Source: Dryas octopetala
Lineage: Eukaryota; Streptophyta; Magnoliopsida; Rosales; Rosaceae
Assembly: GCA_963921425.1 (NCBI GenBank)
Contig: OY992835.1
Coordinates: 5,642,001 to 5,706,000, forward strand
Length of the DNA stretch: 64,000 bases
Direction: 5' to 3'
Below, piece by piece: positions 47,549-60,550 of the stretch. Below the pieces are notes generated by a model. The model was not told where the DNA came from, did not search any database, and saw nothing but the letters and a program-made list of their open reading frames with translations. Position numbers and translations under genes: made by a program. The stretch's first letter is position 1. Every line of letters starts with the position of its first letter.

Positions 47549-47879
47549 ACCAGTCCTAAGTCCTATTGTCCTAGACATTTACTAAAACCTTGTATTTCTC
47601 TTCTACTTCTAAATAAAATTATCTCATTTCTAACTAAGGTCTCATTTCCACTTTAATATTTTTTACTTAATTTCTCATATCCAGCATATGTAGCTAAGAC
47701 AAGTAATTAGTTACGAGTGTCCTAAACACCCTCCAAATATCTGACAGAAACTAAAAGGCACAAGCTTATCTCCGACATTAATTCCTTCCACTGTCACATA
47801 ATATAGGGTCGCTCATCTTCTTTGGACACCAAGGTTTCCAGCTTCTACGTACTTCTTCGCGAACGCAAAAGCTTCAAAA

Positions 47880-47922
47880 CCTCTCACTCTCACTCACTCA
47901 CTCACTCACTCACTCACTCAGC
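47880..47922. repeat. (CACT)n microsatellite upstream of the CCT6 copy
   Basis: About eight CACT/TCAC units in a row within what would be the 5' UTR of the CCT6-like locus. Confidence 0.9.
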
Positions 47923-47953
47923 CACTTCGCTCGATCAGCAGCAGCAGAAAACC

Positions 47954-50900
47954 ATGTCGTTGCGAGTGTTGTATCCAAATGCGGAGGTGCTGAACAAATC
48001 GGCGGCTCTGCACATGGACATCAACGCGGCCAAGGGTTTGCAGGACGTCCTCAAAGCCAACCTTGGTCCCAAGGGCACATCAAAATGTACGCAAAATACA
48101 ACCTCTACTTCTTCTCGTTGTTTTTTGTTTATTTTTATTTTTATTTTTATTTTTATTTTCTCACTGTTTTTTTTTTTTGATCCAGGCTTGTTGGTGGAGC
48201 CGGAGACATCAAGCTCACTAAAGATGGCAACACTCTCCTCAAAGAAATGGTACGGTTTTTTCTCCAAACCCTAGATCTCCTGTTGCTATAATCGCTTTTT
48301 GCAGAAGGTGCTTGTTTAGCTATTAGTTGTATATAGCGGTTCAAATTAGGGTTTAATAATTTCTGCATTGGATCAAAATGCGAAATGAAGCAGTATTCAG
48401 TAACTGAGGCTCTGTTAATGGATTTGTTTATGTTAATGACTTGAATATTTCCAAATGTATAAACCCTGAGGTGCAGTCAAGTGTGGTTTAGGGTTTCCTC
48501 CAAATGGTTGTATGGATTTGGCTATTAAATGTGTTTATCTATCATGTTCCTGTATCTCCTGTCATTATTATGGTATGTTGAATGGTGTTTCCTTCAAATG
48601 GTTGCAGCAAATTCAAAACCCGACAATGATTATGATTGCAAGGACAGCTGTTGCTCAAGATGACATAAGTGGAGATGGCACCACGTCCCTGTTCATGGGC
48701 GAGCTTATGAAATAATCAGAACGATACATTGATGAAGGTTGATTGTCACAGACTTGCAGTTACCTTTTAACTGATTATAGAGCAACTTGATCTCTGGTTC
48801 TTCATATAAAGATCAATGTCTATATGGTTACTTTTAGAGCTTTGCACCTTGTGGTTCTGCAAAATTCCTCTATTCAATCTAATTATTTCATTTCTTCCTT
48901 TTTCTTTATGCATCTATGAAATGGTGCCACACCTGAATATAAATATTCTAGATTTTCATGTAGCACCTGTCTGTTCTTTGGAGTTTTTATATGGGAATCA
49001 CGGCCTTCCATATTGTTGAAAATATAATAAAAGAGTAAAGGTTATTCTTGCCCTATATATTTTATTACTTAAAGAAGTTGCACTTTTGTTTAAAGGGAAT
49101 ATCTAAATCTAATTGAACTTCTCAACCTCCCATGGGATGAGCTTCTATTTTAGAATTTGAGGCATCTTTTATTTATGAGTAATGCTATTTGGACCAAATG
49201 AGAGGGACCAAGTGAGGTGTCACTTGGGGAGATGTGGAGATGAGGACCACTTCCCAAGTGACACCTCACTTGGTCCCTCTAATTTGGTCCAAATAGCATT
49301 ATTCTTTATTTATATCAGATGCTATCAATTCAGTTAAATTTGTTCTAGCTTAAGTGGGAAATGAGGGTCTGCTAATTGGTTGTATCACCAGTTGTATTGT
49401 TTTTAAGATCTGGAAATCAAGCAGCTGTTTCAGTCTTGGTTATAATATGAGAAAGCAGACACTTGTTGGGTTGACTGGAAACATGTTGATATGTTGTTTT
49501 TATGTTTTTTTTTTTTATTGTGTGCCCTTGGTAATGAGTTTATGTTTCTTCCAGGGATGCACCCACGTGTCCTGGTTGATGGTTTTGAGATTGCCAAAAG
49601 GGCAACGCTTCAATTCCTTGAAAATTTTAAAACCCCTGTGGTGATTGGCAATGAACCCGACAAAGATATTCTAAGAATGGTAGCAAGGACAACTGTACGA
49701 AGGAAGGTATCTTATATTCCGTTTTATTTATTTTATTTTAGTTCTTTGTGTGGAAAGCTTTTAGGGAAGAGTGGGGGTTTGCTTTGCTCCTAGGTCTTCA
49801 TCCTGCTCTGAAAATAAATGAAAGATTTTTACATGTTGTATCATGTGGTTTTTGTAAGAGTGCTTGAACGATTGCTTATTTCACTTATGCTTCTGATTTT
49901 CAACTTGTTAAGTGGCTTATGGAATTTAGAATTTGTCGTAGACATCTTGCGTCTTGATGTGTGACAGACTATGGTTTCACAAATGACAGGTTCTTTGCAT
50001 TCGCAAGCCTGAGGAAGCCGCTGATCTGTTTATGGTGGAGATTATGCACATGCGCCATAAATTTGATGTAGATACACGTTTGGTATGTTAATATCTTATA
50101 TTTTCTGCTCTACCTTTCAGATACTCCTTATATTTCGATGAATAATGATAATGCTGCCTAGTAATTACTCAACTGTTTTGATTGCATGGCACAAGCTTAA
50201 TAGTGGATTTGTTTATGGAATAGAAGTAACTGTTCTCCTGCAGGTTCTCAGTTCATTTATTTTCTATTCTAGTTTGAGGGTCTTGTCCTTGATCATGGTT
50301 CTAGGCATCCTGATTTGAAGCGGCGAGCAGAGAATTGTTACATCTTGACATGTAATGTATCTTTGGAGTATGAGAAAATTAAGGTAAAATAACATCTTTA
50401 TGTAACTATGTTTATAACTTTATATCCAAATGTCCTTATAATGGTGGATGTGGACCTGTGGTGTTAGATATGGGGCTCTTTGTTTCTTTCAGCAAAGGCC
50501 ATTGTGTTGGAAGTATCTTCTTTTGGATTGTGCTTCCTATATGTCGCTCACTTTTTATTCATAAATATTATAATTGAGATAGCAGTGTCTTGAACAGTTA
50601 GCATCCTCTGTTCTTATGATTTCTGATCATTATGAATTTGATGGTTTTCCTCTCAGTGAAGTAAATTCAGGCTTTTTCTATTCAAATGCGGAGCAGAGAG
50701 AAGCAATGGTTGCAGCTGAAAGGCGGTTGACGAAAGAGTTAGTAAAATCATTGAGCTGAAAAATAAGGTATAGTTTCACACTTATGCATGATATTGATGT
50801 AGTACACTAGCATGATATTTTCCTCCTGTCAAATGTGTATGTAATCTTCTGTTCCCATGGTTTTGTAGATTATTGCTCTGAGAAGGGCAAAGAGAAGAAA

Positions 50901-51563
50901 TATGGAACGTTTGGTTTTGGCTTGTGGAGGGGAGGCTGTAAATTCTGTAGATGATTTAACTCCTGATTGCCTTGGTTGGGCTGGACTTGTGTACTAGCAT
51001 GTTCTTGGTGAAGAGAAGTATACGTTCATTGAAAATGTTAAGAACCCTCATTCTTGTACAATCTTAATCAAGGGTACTCTGTTGGTAGCTCTACCTAGCT
51101 TGCAAAATCTATATATAATTCTTGTTTTCTATCAACTAGTCAGTAATTTATCTGGCATCATTCTGTTGCCATTGGTAAGTCCTGCGCGCGGTGATGTAAT
51201 CTTTATTGTCACTTTTAATGTTGCAGGGCCTAATGGCCATACCATTGCCCAGATTAAGGACGCTGTTCGTGATGGCCTGAGGGCAGTTAAAAATACAATT
51301 GAAGATGAAGCTGTTATCCTAATAAGTTTTGTTCAATTAGAAATTTCTAGGGAATCTTGCAATCATATTTTGTTTTTCTTTTTTTGTTTTGAATTTTTGT
51401 CTTCCACATGTTTGTATGCTTTGGGCACAAGTTGTGGCTTCTGGTGTATATATTAGATTGTGATTTCTGTATGTTTTTCATTTGTGACTCAGGGTGCTGG
51501 AGCTTTTGAAGTTGCAGCCAAACAATATCTACTAAATGAAGTAAAGAAAACTGTTCCAAGGGG
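47954..51563 (+). pseudogene. CCT6: CCT6 (TCP-1 zeta chaperonin subunit), intron-bearing decayed copy
   Basis: Ten exon-like pieces follow the order of plant CCT6: 47954-48086 (MSLRVLYPNAEVLNKSAALH), 48186-48249 (LVGGAGDIKLTKDGNTLLKE), 48608-48737 ([19 protein letters not shown]), 49555-49706 (HPRVLVDGFEIAKRATLQF), 49990-50082 (LFMVEIMHMRHKFDVDTRL), 50273-50383, 50657-50767, 50869-51073 ([20 protein letters not shown]), 51228-51321 and 51493-51563. Introns are kept, so it arose by DNA duplication, not from mRNA. It is dead: TAA at 48713, TAG at 50995, a frameshift in exon 7 near 50730, a small loss after GDGTTS, and a lost GT donor after 51321. Two exons of the normal gene are absent (those encoding YEGLADQLTDIV and NSFVVINQKGIDPP), and the last quarter of the protein is missing. 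CCT6 normally forms part of the eight-subunit cytosolic chaperonin folding actin and tubulin; a functional copy must be elsewhere. Confidence 0.9.
49176..49310. mobile_element. Hairpin MITE inside an intron of the CCT6 pseudogene
   Basis: Arms AATGCTATTTGGACCAAAT and ATTTGGTCCAAATAGCATT, and AGGGACCAAGTGAGGTGTCA with TGACACCTCACTTGGTCCCT, form an almost perfect 125-bp hairpin with a short loop around 49220-49245. TTTATTTAT-like sequence lies on both sides and may be the target duplication. No coding capacity. Confidence 0.8.
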
Positions 51564-53277
51564 TAATAGAATACTTCCCTCAATTTCCATGTAGGAAATA
51601 CTTTTTAAGTGCCTCTTTCTAAGCGTTTTTCTTTTTTATGTTGAATTTTTGGCCGCCGAAGTTTACCTTTTTGTTTTCAGTGCAATGAATTGGTTGAGAC
51701 TATTTTAATGTAACTGACCGAGGGAAGTTGTGTTGTTGAGGATGGTAAGAGGGAATCTGAATTTGAATCTACTGCAGAATTTTAATTATGAATGAGGAAT
51801 GTGTAATATGGACATCTAGATTGTTTGAAACAAAACCAGGTGGAAGAATTATACGGTTTTGGTTGGACCTCTAACCTTGAATTTGCAACTATTAATATAA
51901 TTTTTGAATTGTTATTACTCTTTGTGTCAATTATACAATAAAATATAAGTTCCTTAAAGTTCTGTTTACCATGACCAAAGTGATTTTCATAATTGAGAAC
52001 CAAGGCCAGCACAAAGAGAAAAAATAGCCATAATGACAAAATTTTGCTCTTACGTGTTAGAAATGAATGCATACCATAGGTCCATAGTATTGGCCAGGTT
52101 TTCCATCCTACAAATAGTACATAAATTCAAGATGGAAGTGATTTATGTGTGACAAATTTAATCAAGAAAATTTTACATGATCCATATGAAAACTTCAAAA
52201 GTAATTTTCATTAGGAGATATTTCACTCACCACCTCTGCCCATTAACTGAACCGCAGAAGAAATCAAAATCAAACAACTTAATTATGAAAATATGAACCA
52301 GTGGTGAATAAAATGCACATCCTGTTTAAAGAAAAAAAAAAAAATTGTTGCTGGAATATGTGATAACAAGGAAAAGATTCTACATTAAGTGCTCCATTAA
52401 GGATCAGGAAGTTAAAACATGGCACTGGATAATGGCCATGATCATATATAGATGAATATCAAGGCTATATACGGCTTGCACCAACGAGGGGTCAACCTCT
52501 TCAAATTTGGCCTTAAAAGGAATTGAGCAAAAAACAAACAGATCGAACAAACAATAAACCTATTATGCACTTGGATTACTAAGGGGCTGTTTGTCGTTTT
52601 ACAAAATAATAAACACACATAATTCACGTTTGGTGAGTTCATTTGTGAAAACACAGAATACAATATTTGGGGAATGGATTCAAAATTGTGTGTTAAATTT
52701 GAAAACATTATAAAGACGTTCTCATTGTTTTCAGGAAACGCGGGAAACAAAATTAAAACACGAAAAATCCCTTGCTCTATTTTTTCTTGCCTCTCACTCT
52801 CTTCTTCGAGTTCTATTGTTCTATTCTTCGAGTTCTACTATTTAGATATCCAAAATTCGAGATAGATTCCAAATAGGAACCATGATGAAACTTATTTTAC
52901 AAAACCGGACATTTAAGGAAAGAGTGCAAAAATTCATACATGGGACATTCAAATCCTAACAACCCGACCTTGACAGATTGAATACATGGATCATAAATTA
53001 TGAAACCATAGGACTTGTTATGAGCACATCATTTTCAATACTTCAACCATGACAAAGTAAGCAATTAGAAGGGAAGTCACATCGATCTACCACTTAATAT
53101 CAAATTTTCTCCATACTCGAGTAGGGATGGCAAAAAAGAACTAAGGATACAACACACCCATAACCAGAGCAATTAATTAATAAGTTGACGCAACACAAGA
53201 AAATATATGAATGCTTCAATCAGAATATAAAACATAAGCCAATTATGTAAGACTTATTGCTGTCTTAAACCATAAAG
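51564..53277. other. No gene recognised
   Basis: AT-rich. The rest of CCT6 is not found here. A segment at 52580-52700 (GGGGCTGTTTGTCGTTTT and on) resembles the start of some hAT-type MITEs, but a partner end was not found. Confidence 0.4.
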
Positions 53278-53747
53278 TGTTGGTCTTCTAATCACATTAG
53301 GAATAAAGGGCTGCAGTGTTTGATTAGGAACTTAAACCAGCTAGAGTTTTGGTCTTTGTATGCCATAAATTTTCGGCTGCAATACCAAATATCATAAGGA
53401 TTCCCATGCATTTGCTTGTGGACTTAGGATTGATTAACTATTAGTATTGCACAAGGACACGCAAGTTTTCCTTGATGGGAATAACTCTTGCTGTGAAGCA
53501 TATAAATAGAGGTCCCTCTCCAAACGATCAATGCATTCTCAAAAGTAATATTCACCCCATCTAGAATCAGAGACTAAGGGATCGGATTGTGAGAGAAGAG
53601 CTTTGTTCTCTATCTTTCATGTTCTTGGTTTTCCTACTACTGCTGCAATTGTTTTCTTGTTCTACTGCATATTTGTGTTTTCTCGGGTTAAGTAAGATGG
53701 CAGAGCAAGGTTAGTGTTTATGTGCATATGACTATTAAAGTATTACA
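53278..53747 (+). repeat. 5' LTR of the old copia-like element
   Basis: Begins TGTTGGTCTTCTAATC and ends GTATTACA. A promoter-like TATAAATAGAGG lies at 53501-53512, about 245 bp before the LTR end. Directly followed by the tRNA primer site. Confidence 0.75.
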
Positions 53748-53749
53748 TG

Positions 53750-53762
53750 TGGTATCAGAGCC
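53750..53762 (+). other. Primer binding site (initiator Met tRNA)
   Basis: TGGTATCAGAGCC two bases after the LTR end, complementary to the 3' end of plant initiator methionine tRNA as used by most Ty1/copia elements. Confidence 0.85.
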
Positions 53763-55019
53763 TAAGTTGTATGTTCTTAAACCTAATTAAAGTTGATTTT
53801 GTATACTGCCTGCTAGCATGTATAATTAATTATACACTACTTGCTTCTGTATGTCGACAGTGTGTATGTAGTATATGCCTTTTGACTGATTTTATACTAT
53901 ACATATCGATATTACAATTTTTTGCAAAAATAAGAATTTAAAAGGTTATGTATATTGCTTACATGAGTTTTATAAGACTATTTAGTCAATCTCTGTATAT
54001 TGATACTGCTACATATGTGTATATATCTATTTGATTGCATAAAAGCTGTCTGTTAAGTATGTTCTTGGTATCAAGATTTGACTAGACCATACTTGAAGGT
54101 TATAAAACCTAATTACTTGCATGTCGATTAAGTATATATGCTGCCAGCCTGCAAGAATGTTTAATTAAAGATAAAGACCACTTCCATATGAATATCAATA
54201 TTACAAGTATTCTGCTAAACATGAATTTTATATATGTATGCTGCCTACATATTGGAAATCGTTCATACCTGTATATACATACATACTGTTTGCCTTAATA
54301 TATATATGCTTGATTAAACATATATTGGCACTACCTTAACTAGAATATCGATATTGCCTTGCTCAAGTTATATAAATACATATAGTGCTTATTTGTTTGA
54401 TTGAATATATATATATATATATATAGTTATATAGTTATATAGTTATACTGTTATCAATTTTATCTGAACATGCTATATATATATATATGTTCTTTAAAAC
54501 TCAAATCAATTTTATTACAAGTTTTCTGTTGCATAAATGATATATATGACTGCTTATTTAAGTTCTTGTATAATTGATTAAAGAGTGTGCTCTTGGTATA
54601 AAGATCTGACTAGACCACACTCGAAGGTTTAGATCAAGGTCTGTAGAATTTGTTGAATAAATCAAGTGAGCCACAGCAACTTGATTGACTCAAGAATTTT
54701 TGCAGATTAATTAAGGCATTGATCCAAATTTGCATCATAGATGAAAATAAGATGAACAACTCTATGTCCACAGATGTGAGTGGTTCATCTTAAATTCATT
54801 TATGATGGAATAGTACGGAACATGGACTGCATAAATTAGTAAGAGGTTGCCTTCTGTCCACAGATGTAGGGAACTTCTTTATTCAAGGAATTTATGCAAA
54901 TTCATGTTCTGGTTCTACAAAACATGTATAATTCTCAGCCCACAGGTGTGAATTAATAATGTTAAAATTCAAGTTATATTCTGGGGATTGTGTTTTTATG
55001 AATGATTCTTTAAATTTTT

Positions 55020-55140
55020 TCGGTTAACACTTCAGTGAACTGTAATACCATCGATACGCTAACTGGTAGCAATTTTAAGTGGAACGAGGTTTGCATCTGT
55101 TTTTCGTATGAAAAATTGACAAGGAAAAGCACTTAGGCAT
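55020..55140 (+). pseudogene. Copia gag start, remnant
   Basis: The plus strand contains the phrase IDTLTGSNFKWNE, the counterpart of the gag N-terminal motif (LNGTNFKxWK) of copia elements. The following sequence has lost recognisable coding. Part of the old copia element. Confidence 0.55.
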
Positions 55141-56129
55141 CAAACATACATATTGATTAACTTGAAATCTTGATTTGGAAGAGAAGTCTCATTAATTGCT
55201 TATGTATGTAAATATGTGTTTTTACTTGATGTACGTGTTGACCTTTGGATAAAAGTTTGGATACATCAACTCAAAGTTTTGGTTATTAGGCTGAATTGTG
55301 GTGTCTTCGGTGACCCAATTAATTTTTGTTTGATCTTCTATTGTTTGGAGTTCCATGCAAGGCTAGATTTAATACATCTATCAGGTTTTGCTTAGTGTTT
55401 CTTCAATCGAATTCTAATGCATGTAAGACTCATGAATAATATTTGTATAGATCTGTATGCATTGAATGTGGTTGATATATGAATATGAATTGATTTATTT
55501 CTTTGAATACATTTATTGGTGTTGACTGAATGTCTGGGCGTAGTTGCCTATTGTTTGGATATGCATGAATTAAGCAATCTAGACCATACACCCTTTCGGT
55601 CTATTTTGATTACGAGTGCATATGAGATTCAAACTTGGTATAATGAACTTAATTTTGGTCTAGTTAATTTATGTTAATATACTCTAATGCATATGGGTGC
55701 CGTTTTTTAATATATGTGATTTTGAAGTAAGCATTAATGCTAATATGTGGATTTAGATATTCATTGAAGTTGATGTAGATTTTGAATTTTGACTATAAAT
55801 TAGAATATTGTTTTTGATTAATTTGGGCAATGGAGCACTACTATGGCATGTTTGTTTAAAAAAAAAAAAGAGGAAATTGCTTGATGTAATTATATGTCTA
55901 TTGCTTTGTATATGAATGTGTTTAGCCTTAACTGATTCAGTACGTGCATGAGCATGACATATACATATAATTAAAGCACTTGTGGTCCCTTATGTGCATT
56001 CATTATATATGATTCAGTTTGTAGATGGCTTATATTCATATGAAGAAGTATCATTTTTGTATTTGATCAAGATCGTTTATATGTGTAGAAAGTTTTATAT
56101 GCACCCACTACTACAATGAAGTTAATAGA

Positions 56130-56760
56130 CAACGGTAAAAAACCGTTGTCTATTCCTCCAAAATTTCGTCGTCTAGGCGTGTGACATCTATAGTCTATTC
56201 AGACAACGGTTTTTAACTGTTGTCTGAGTTAGTACATACAACAGTTATAATTTAAAACTGTTGTATAAAGTCCATCAAAAACCTTGATTTTCATCCAAAC
56301 AGTTGTCTCGCAATAGAATACACAACGTTTATAGATATAAAACTATTATAGTAGCTAATGTCTAACAATAGTTATATACTATAAACGTTGTCCCATGTAT
56401 CTTTAAACATCATTTTTTTTAAAAACCGTTACATAATTCAGGTTAAATTTAGTAGGAATGTTGTTAGTAGAGGCACTCAACAACAGTCTTGGCTAAAAAA
56501 TGTTGTTAGTAAAGCATATACATATCTGTTGGTAATCTAAAACCGTTGTGTAATTCATATGCCAACAACAGATTTAACTAAAACATGTTGTTTTAATCAC
56601 ATATACACATCCGTTTATAACCTAAAACCGTTGTGTTATTTCATTATCCACAACTTGTTTTCCTCTTAAACCGTTGTCTAGGTTTGACCAACACAATGGT
56701 TATTCAACTAAAATCGTTGTCTAGGTTTGACTAACACAATAGTTTTAAATTGACAAGTGT
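56130..56760. repeat. Left subterminal repeats of CACTA B
   Basis: About fifteen variants of ACAACGGTTTT / AAACCGTTGT, singly or as short inverted pairs (GACAACGG...CCGTTGTC). They are probably binding sites for the element's transposase. Confidence 0.85.
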
Positions 56761-57079
56761 TGTTTGTTTGATTCAAAATTTAACAGCTCTGCTTGCATCC
56801 AATTGAAATTAAATCTCACTAAATCCCTGCTTGCATCCAATTAAATCCACAACTATGGACAGCTCAAAAAGATCCATGAATTCATTAAATTGGAATTGGA
56901 GTTTACAAAGTCATAGCAAACTCATTCACACATCCCTTGCTAATATTAACACCCTAAAAATTAATTGAAAGTAGCTTGATAGCTATACATATAAAAAAAG
57001 TACTTGTACAATTACACAAACTATAATGTCACTCAAACACTACAAGGAAACTAAAGATAGAAAAAGACAAAGTAAGAAA

Positions 57080-60000
57080 TGATAGATTATTGGTTGCCTG
57101 ACTTGTTCTTCTTTCCTGCTCATCTTGCATCATAAAATGACTCCATTTTGAAGTGTCCTTGGCAATTCCAAACTAGCACTTCCTCTCCTCCTCATCTGCA
57201 ATTCAAAATACATACAAGCATGTCTATCATTAATCAAGTTTCTTCCAGATCTTCTATAGCTATATTCAGCATGAAAACCAGATTTTAAACTCAATAAAAG
57301 CCATGGCATGGTCTAAGCTAAGTAATCGTGCAAAGTCAGCCATATACATACCAAAATAACTGAATTTGCAAGATTAGTCGATAAATTGCCCCTAGCATAT
57401 ATGTACCAAAAATAATATATGTCTACACAACCTAGTTAGCTTATCACTAGCAGCAAGGCAAATAAGCCACACATCGAGCTATTGAATACAAAGCTTATTT
57501 TGCAACCCTTGTACTTCCTCTCCTCCTCATCTACAATTCAAAATACATACAACTTAATTACAATCTAATGGAAGTCAATGTACTTAATCTAAGCTGCAAC
57601 TTAATTTGCGTACCAAATGAGTAACTCAAGGATAAAAAGATCCTAATAAACTTTAGATGGACCTTAGGGAATGTTTACAAAGATGCAAATTGCTCAACTG
57701 ATCGAATATGAGAGTTTTTAAAAAATGAAAAGATTAATGAATTGCTGACTGCCAGCAAATAGATTAATCAGAAAATTTCAGATGCAAAGGCAATTAAAAC
57801 CGTAGAGCGATAAGATAATATTCTATACTATTTATGTTTTGAAGTGTCTGACCTAGAAGAAAGATCACAGATTCTTCTTTGGCCAGCTTGAAGTGTCTGA
57901 CCTACAAAAACAAATGAGCTTCTTTTTCAGGGAGGCATTATCAAAGAATACTCATTAAGCTCAGGATATTAGTCAAATGGGTCTGAAGATTTAGACTTGA
58001 AATATATTAGTCAAGTGATATTAATGAATAGAAAGTGATAGTGATAGCCACAACTTCAGAAAAAAAAAAAAAAAGGCCATCTATAAGCATTTGGTACTTT
58101 TATGTTCAGATTACCTCAACTTCTTTTTTCTTGTCTTATTATAAAAGCAAGAATATTTGAGAGAGGTTAAGAAATAGTATCATGTTCCAGCAAAGAAGGC
58201 TAAAGGAATCATGAGCTCCTACCCATTAATAACCATGCTGCAAAATTTAATTCATTCAAACAGTGAAGATATTTCTACATTGGAACCACAAAGTACTTTG
58301 TTTCTTCCCACATTGGAAGACAGATGAAGAAAACAAACAAGTTCCTCAAGGATGACAGAGTTTTGACACTCTACTCATGAAGCAAAAGCCACTTCAACAC
58401 AAAAGACATACAACCAAAGCACATTTAAGAAATTAATAATAAAAATAAATAATAAGTTTTTACAATTAAAGCATCCAATAAGGAAGTTATATGCTAATGT
58501 CTACTCCCAAGACACTACATACCACAAAATTGCAACGAAGAGTCCTACTTCCCCATTTTTAACCAAACATGAGAAAGTTCATAAACATTAGCATTAATGA
58601 CATGCAATACATGTGCCCATGCAGCTTTTGAGAATAAGAAGCTTACAGAATGACACTTTTTATATAGAGCTAATGAGGAAAGCATATAATTGGCAGGAGA
58701 AGAAGAAATAACTCATGAAAAATGTTTGCAAGGGTACTTAAGGACTTAATTTCTTTTTTATTCTTCATGAGACTTAACTGCAAGATGTATTGCAACTCCA
58801 ACTTACCCCACTTTGACCTCAGCTAAGCTTAAGGGCAAACACGTACTGGCAAAAACATTCAAAGACCAAGGAGGGATGCAGTTATTTAGATTCAAGCCAT
58901 GTCATAGCACACATCTGAATATGTACAATAACAGTTTGGATTAGATGAGTTTTGTTTATGCCCTTATTATATATGTAATTAAAAAATGTCTAGAAAATCA
59001 TTTTCATCTAACAGGTTAGACAAGTGACTGTGGCATAACATTTATAGTAGCTTCAATTCACTTTAAATTATTGTTCTGTTATAGTTTAGCATTAGGAGAC
59101 CCAATCAAGTGAGTCACCAAACTAGATATCCCTTAAACAAAATTTTGCCCAGTCATCACATTATTTCTTTTTTGTCTTTTTCCTTTTATGGCTTGGCAAG
59201 ATACAAACATGGACCTAGCCACACAACATTTACTCACATAACCAGCAAATAAACATACCAAAAGCGAAGTCTACAAATAGACCCTCCCAGATTATACTTC
59301 AATTGAATATAACACAATAACTTATTGTTATCAATAGAATAGTTAAGACCACCCACACTATTAAAATAGACCCTCCAGATTAAGATTTAAGGAGACTAAT
59401 CTACTAACACTATCATATAACTAAGTACTGCCAATTTGAATGGAAGCTTCACTTTAAGTAATGGAATTTCATATATTTACCATCTAGTTTCGAAGATATT
59501 ATTTCTGAACCATTGAAACCGATGAACAGCAACACTTACTCTTCCCTGTAAAAGATTGAGAAATGCATTAATCAAACTTAAACTCAAACTCATATATTTT
59601 TGAGCATGCACAGTCCATGTCATTTTTGAGCCCACACTAACTCAAACTCATATATTTGCAACTCAAATTCAAGATACTTTGACCAAACCACATACTTGCA
59701 TCAAGGTATAAACTTAAAAGTACAAGTTCAGCTAGCATATTAAAGGGTGAATTGTGATATAACTCACATGATGATCATCATTGCTTCACTGGATTGCTCC
59801 TGTCATTCACTTATTGACATACCAAAACTGAAGTCCACAAATGATGAGCAATTTAAAGATGATATTGGTAGCGAATCAATATTGCAAAAATGATTTGCAC
59901 AAATTATTTATATTAATAGTCAATACTTAAAGCTTAATGAGAACTATCAGCTGCCATGCTGATAAATTCACTATCAGCTGCCATGCTAGAAAAAGCAGAA

Positions 60001-60460
60001 AAGACATACCACACCCTTCAGTACAATATCTGTTTCAGAGTCGCTGCTTTGATGGACAACTCCAAGGCAATCAATCAAGAAGATCCTTTTAGTGAATGCT
60101 ATACTTTAGTTTCACATGAAATAGGAGCTACCTTGCAAACCTATGGAGAAAGAAACACAAATATATGTCAGCTTTATCAGTACCATAGTTAGAATAGAAT
60201 GTAATATAAGTAGAACACTATGAACCAGTGGTCCTGTAAAGGCACACAGAACCTTAAACATATAACTACCAGACAGCTAGCAATAAAGCTAACGTTTCAA
60301 AGCATAAGAGACAAAATAGTGGCATGTCAATCTAATTTAATCGCAATGAAAGCACTACAACACCAAAAGCAGAAAGGGAAGAAATATTACATTTTTTGTT
60401 CGCAATGTGTTGATAACAGATCGGGAAAACAAACAGACAACTGAGACAAGGCAAAAAAGA
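57080..60460 (-). other. Interior of CACTA B; no gene recognised
   Basis: AT-rich with two similar copies of a CTTCCTCTCCTCCTCATCT block (about 57178 and 57510), and GAAGTGTCTGACCTA at 57841 and 57890. On the minus strand these follow AG-like acceptors and may be duplicated exon scraps of a captured gene. I cannot identify the source. Open frames on the plus strand (59956-60192, 60220-60444) match nothing I know. Confidence 0.35.
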
Positions 60461-60468
60461 ATTATCAC

Positions 60469-60550
60469 CTTAAGGGAAGCTCCACAAACCAAAAATCCAT
60501 CCACATCTGGCTGTATTGCCAATTCTTGCAGTTTGCTCCATTTACAGAAC
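60469..60550 (-). pseudogene. TPI: Captured exon of cytosolic triosephosphate isomerase
   Basis: The minus strand, between a TTTAG acceptor (at 60551) and a GTGATAA donor (at 60468), reads SVNGANCK and, one frame over, ELAIQPDVDGFLVCGASLK. This is the C-terminal phosphate-binding region of triosephosphate isomerase (GGSVNGxNCKEL...DVDGFLVGGASLK), with wording nearest the cytosolic plant enzyme. The exon is 82 bases where 83 are expected, giving a frameshift after NCK, and a Gly of the GG pair is Cys. No other TPI exon was found nearby. It lies inside CACTA B, antisense to the window, with its splice sites kept: a transposon-captured fragment that cannot make an enzyme. Confidence 0.8.
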
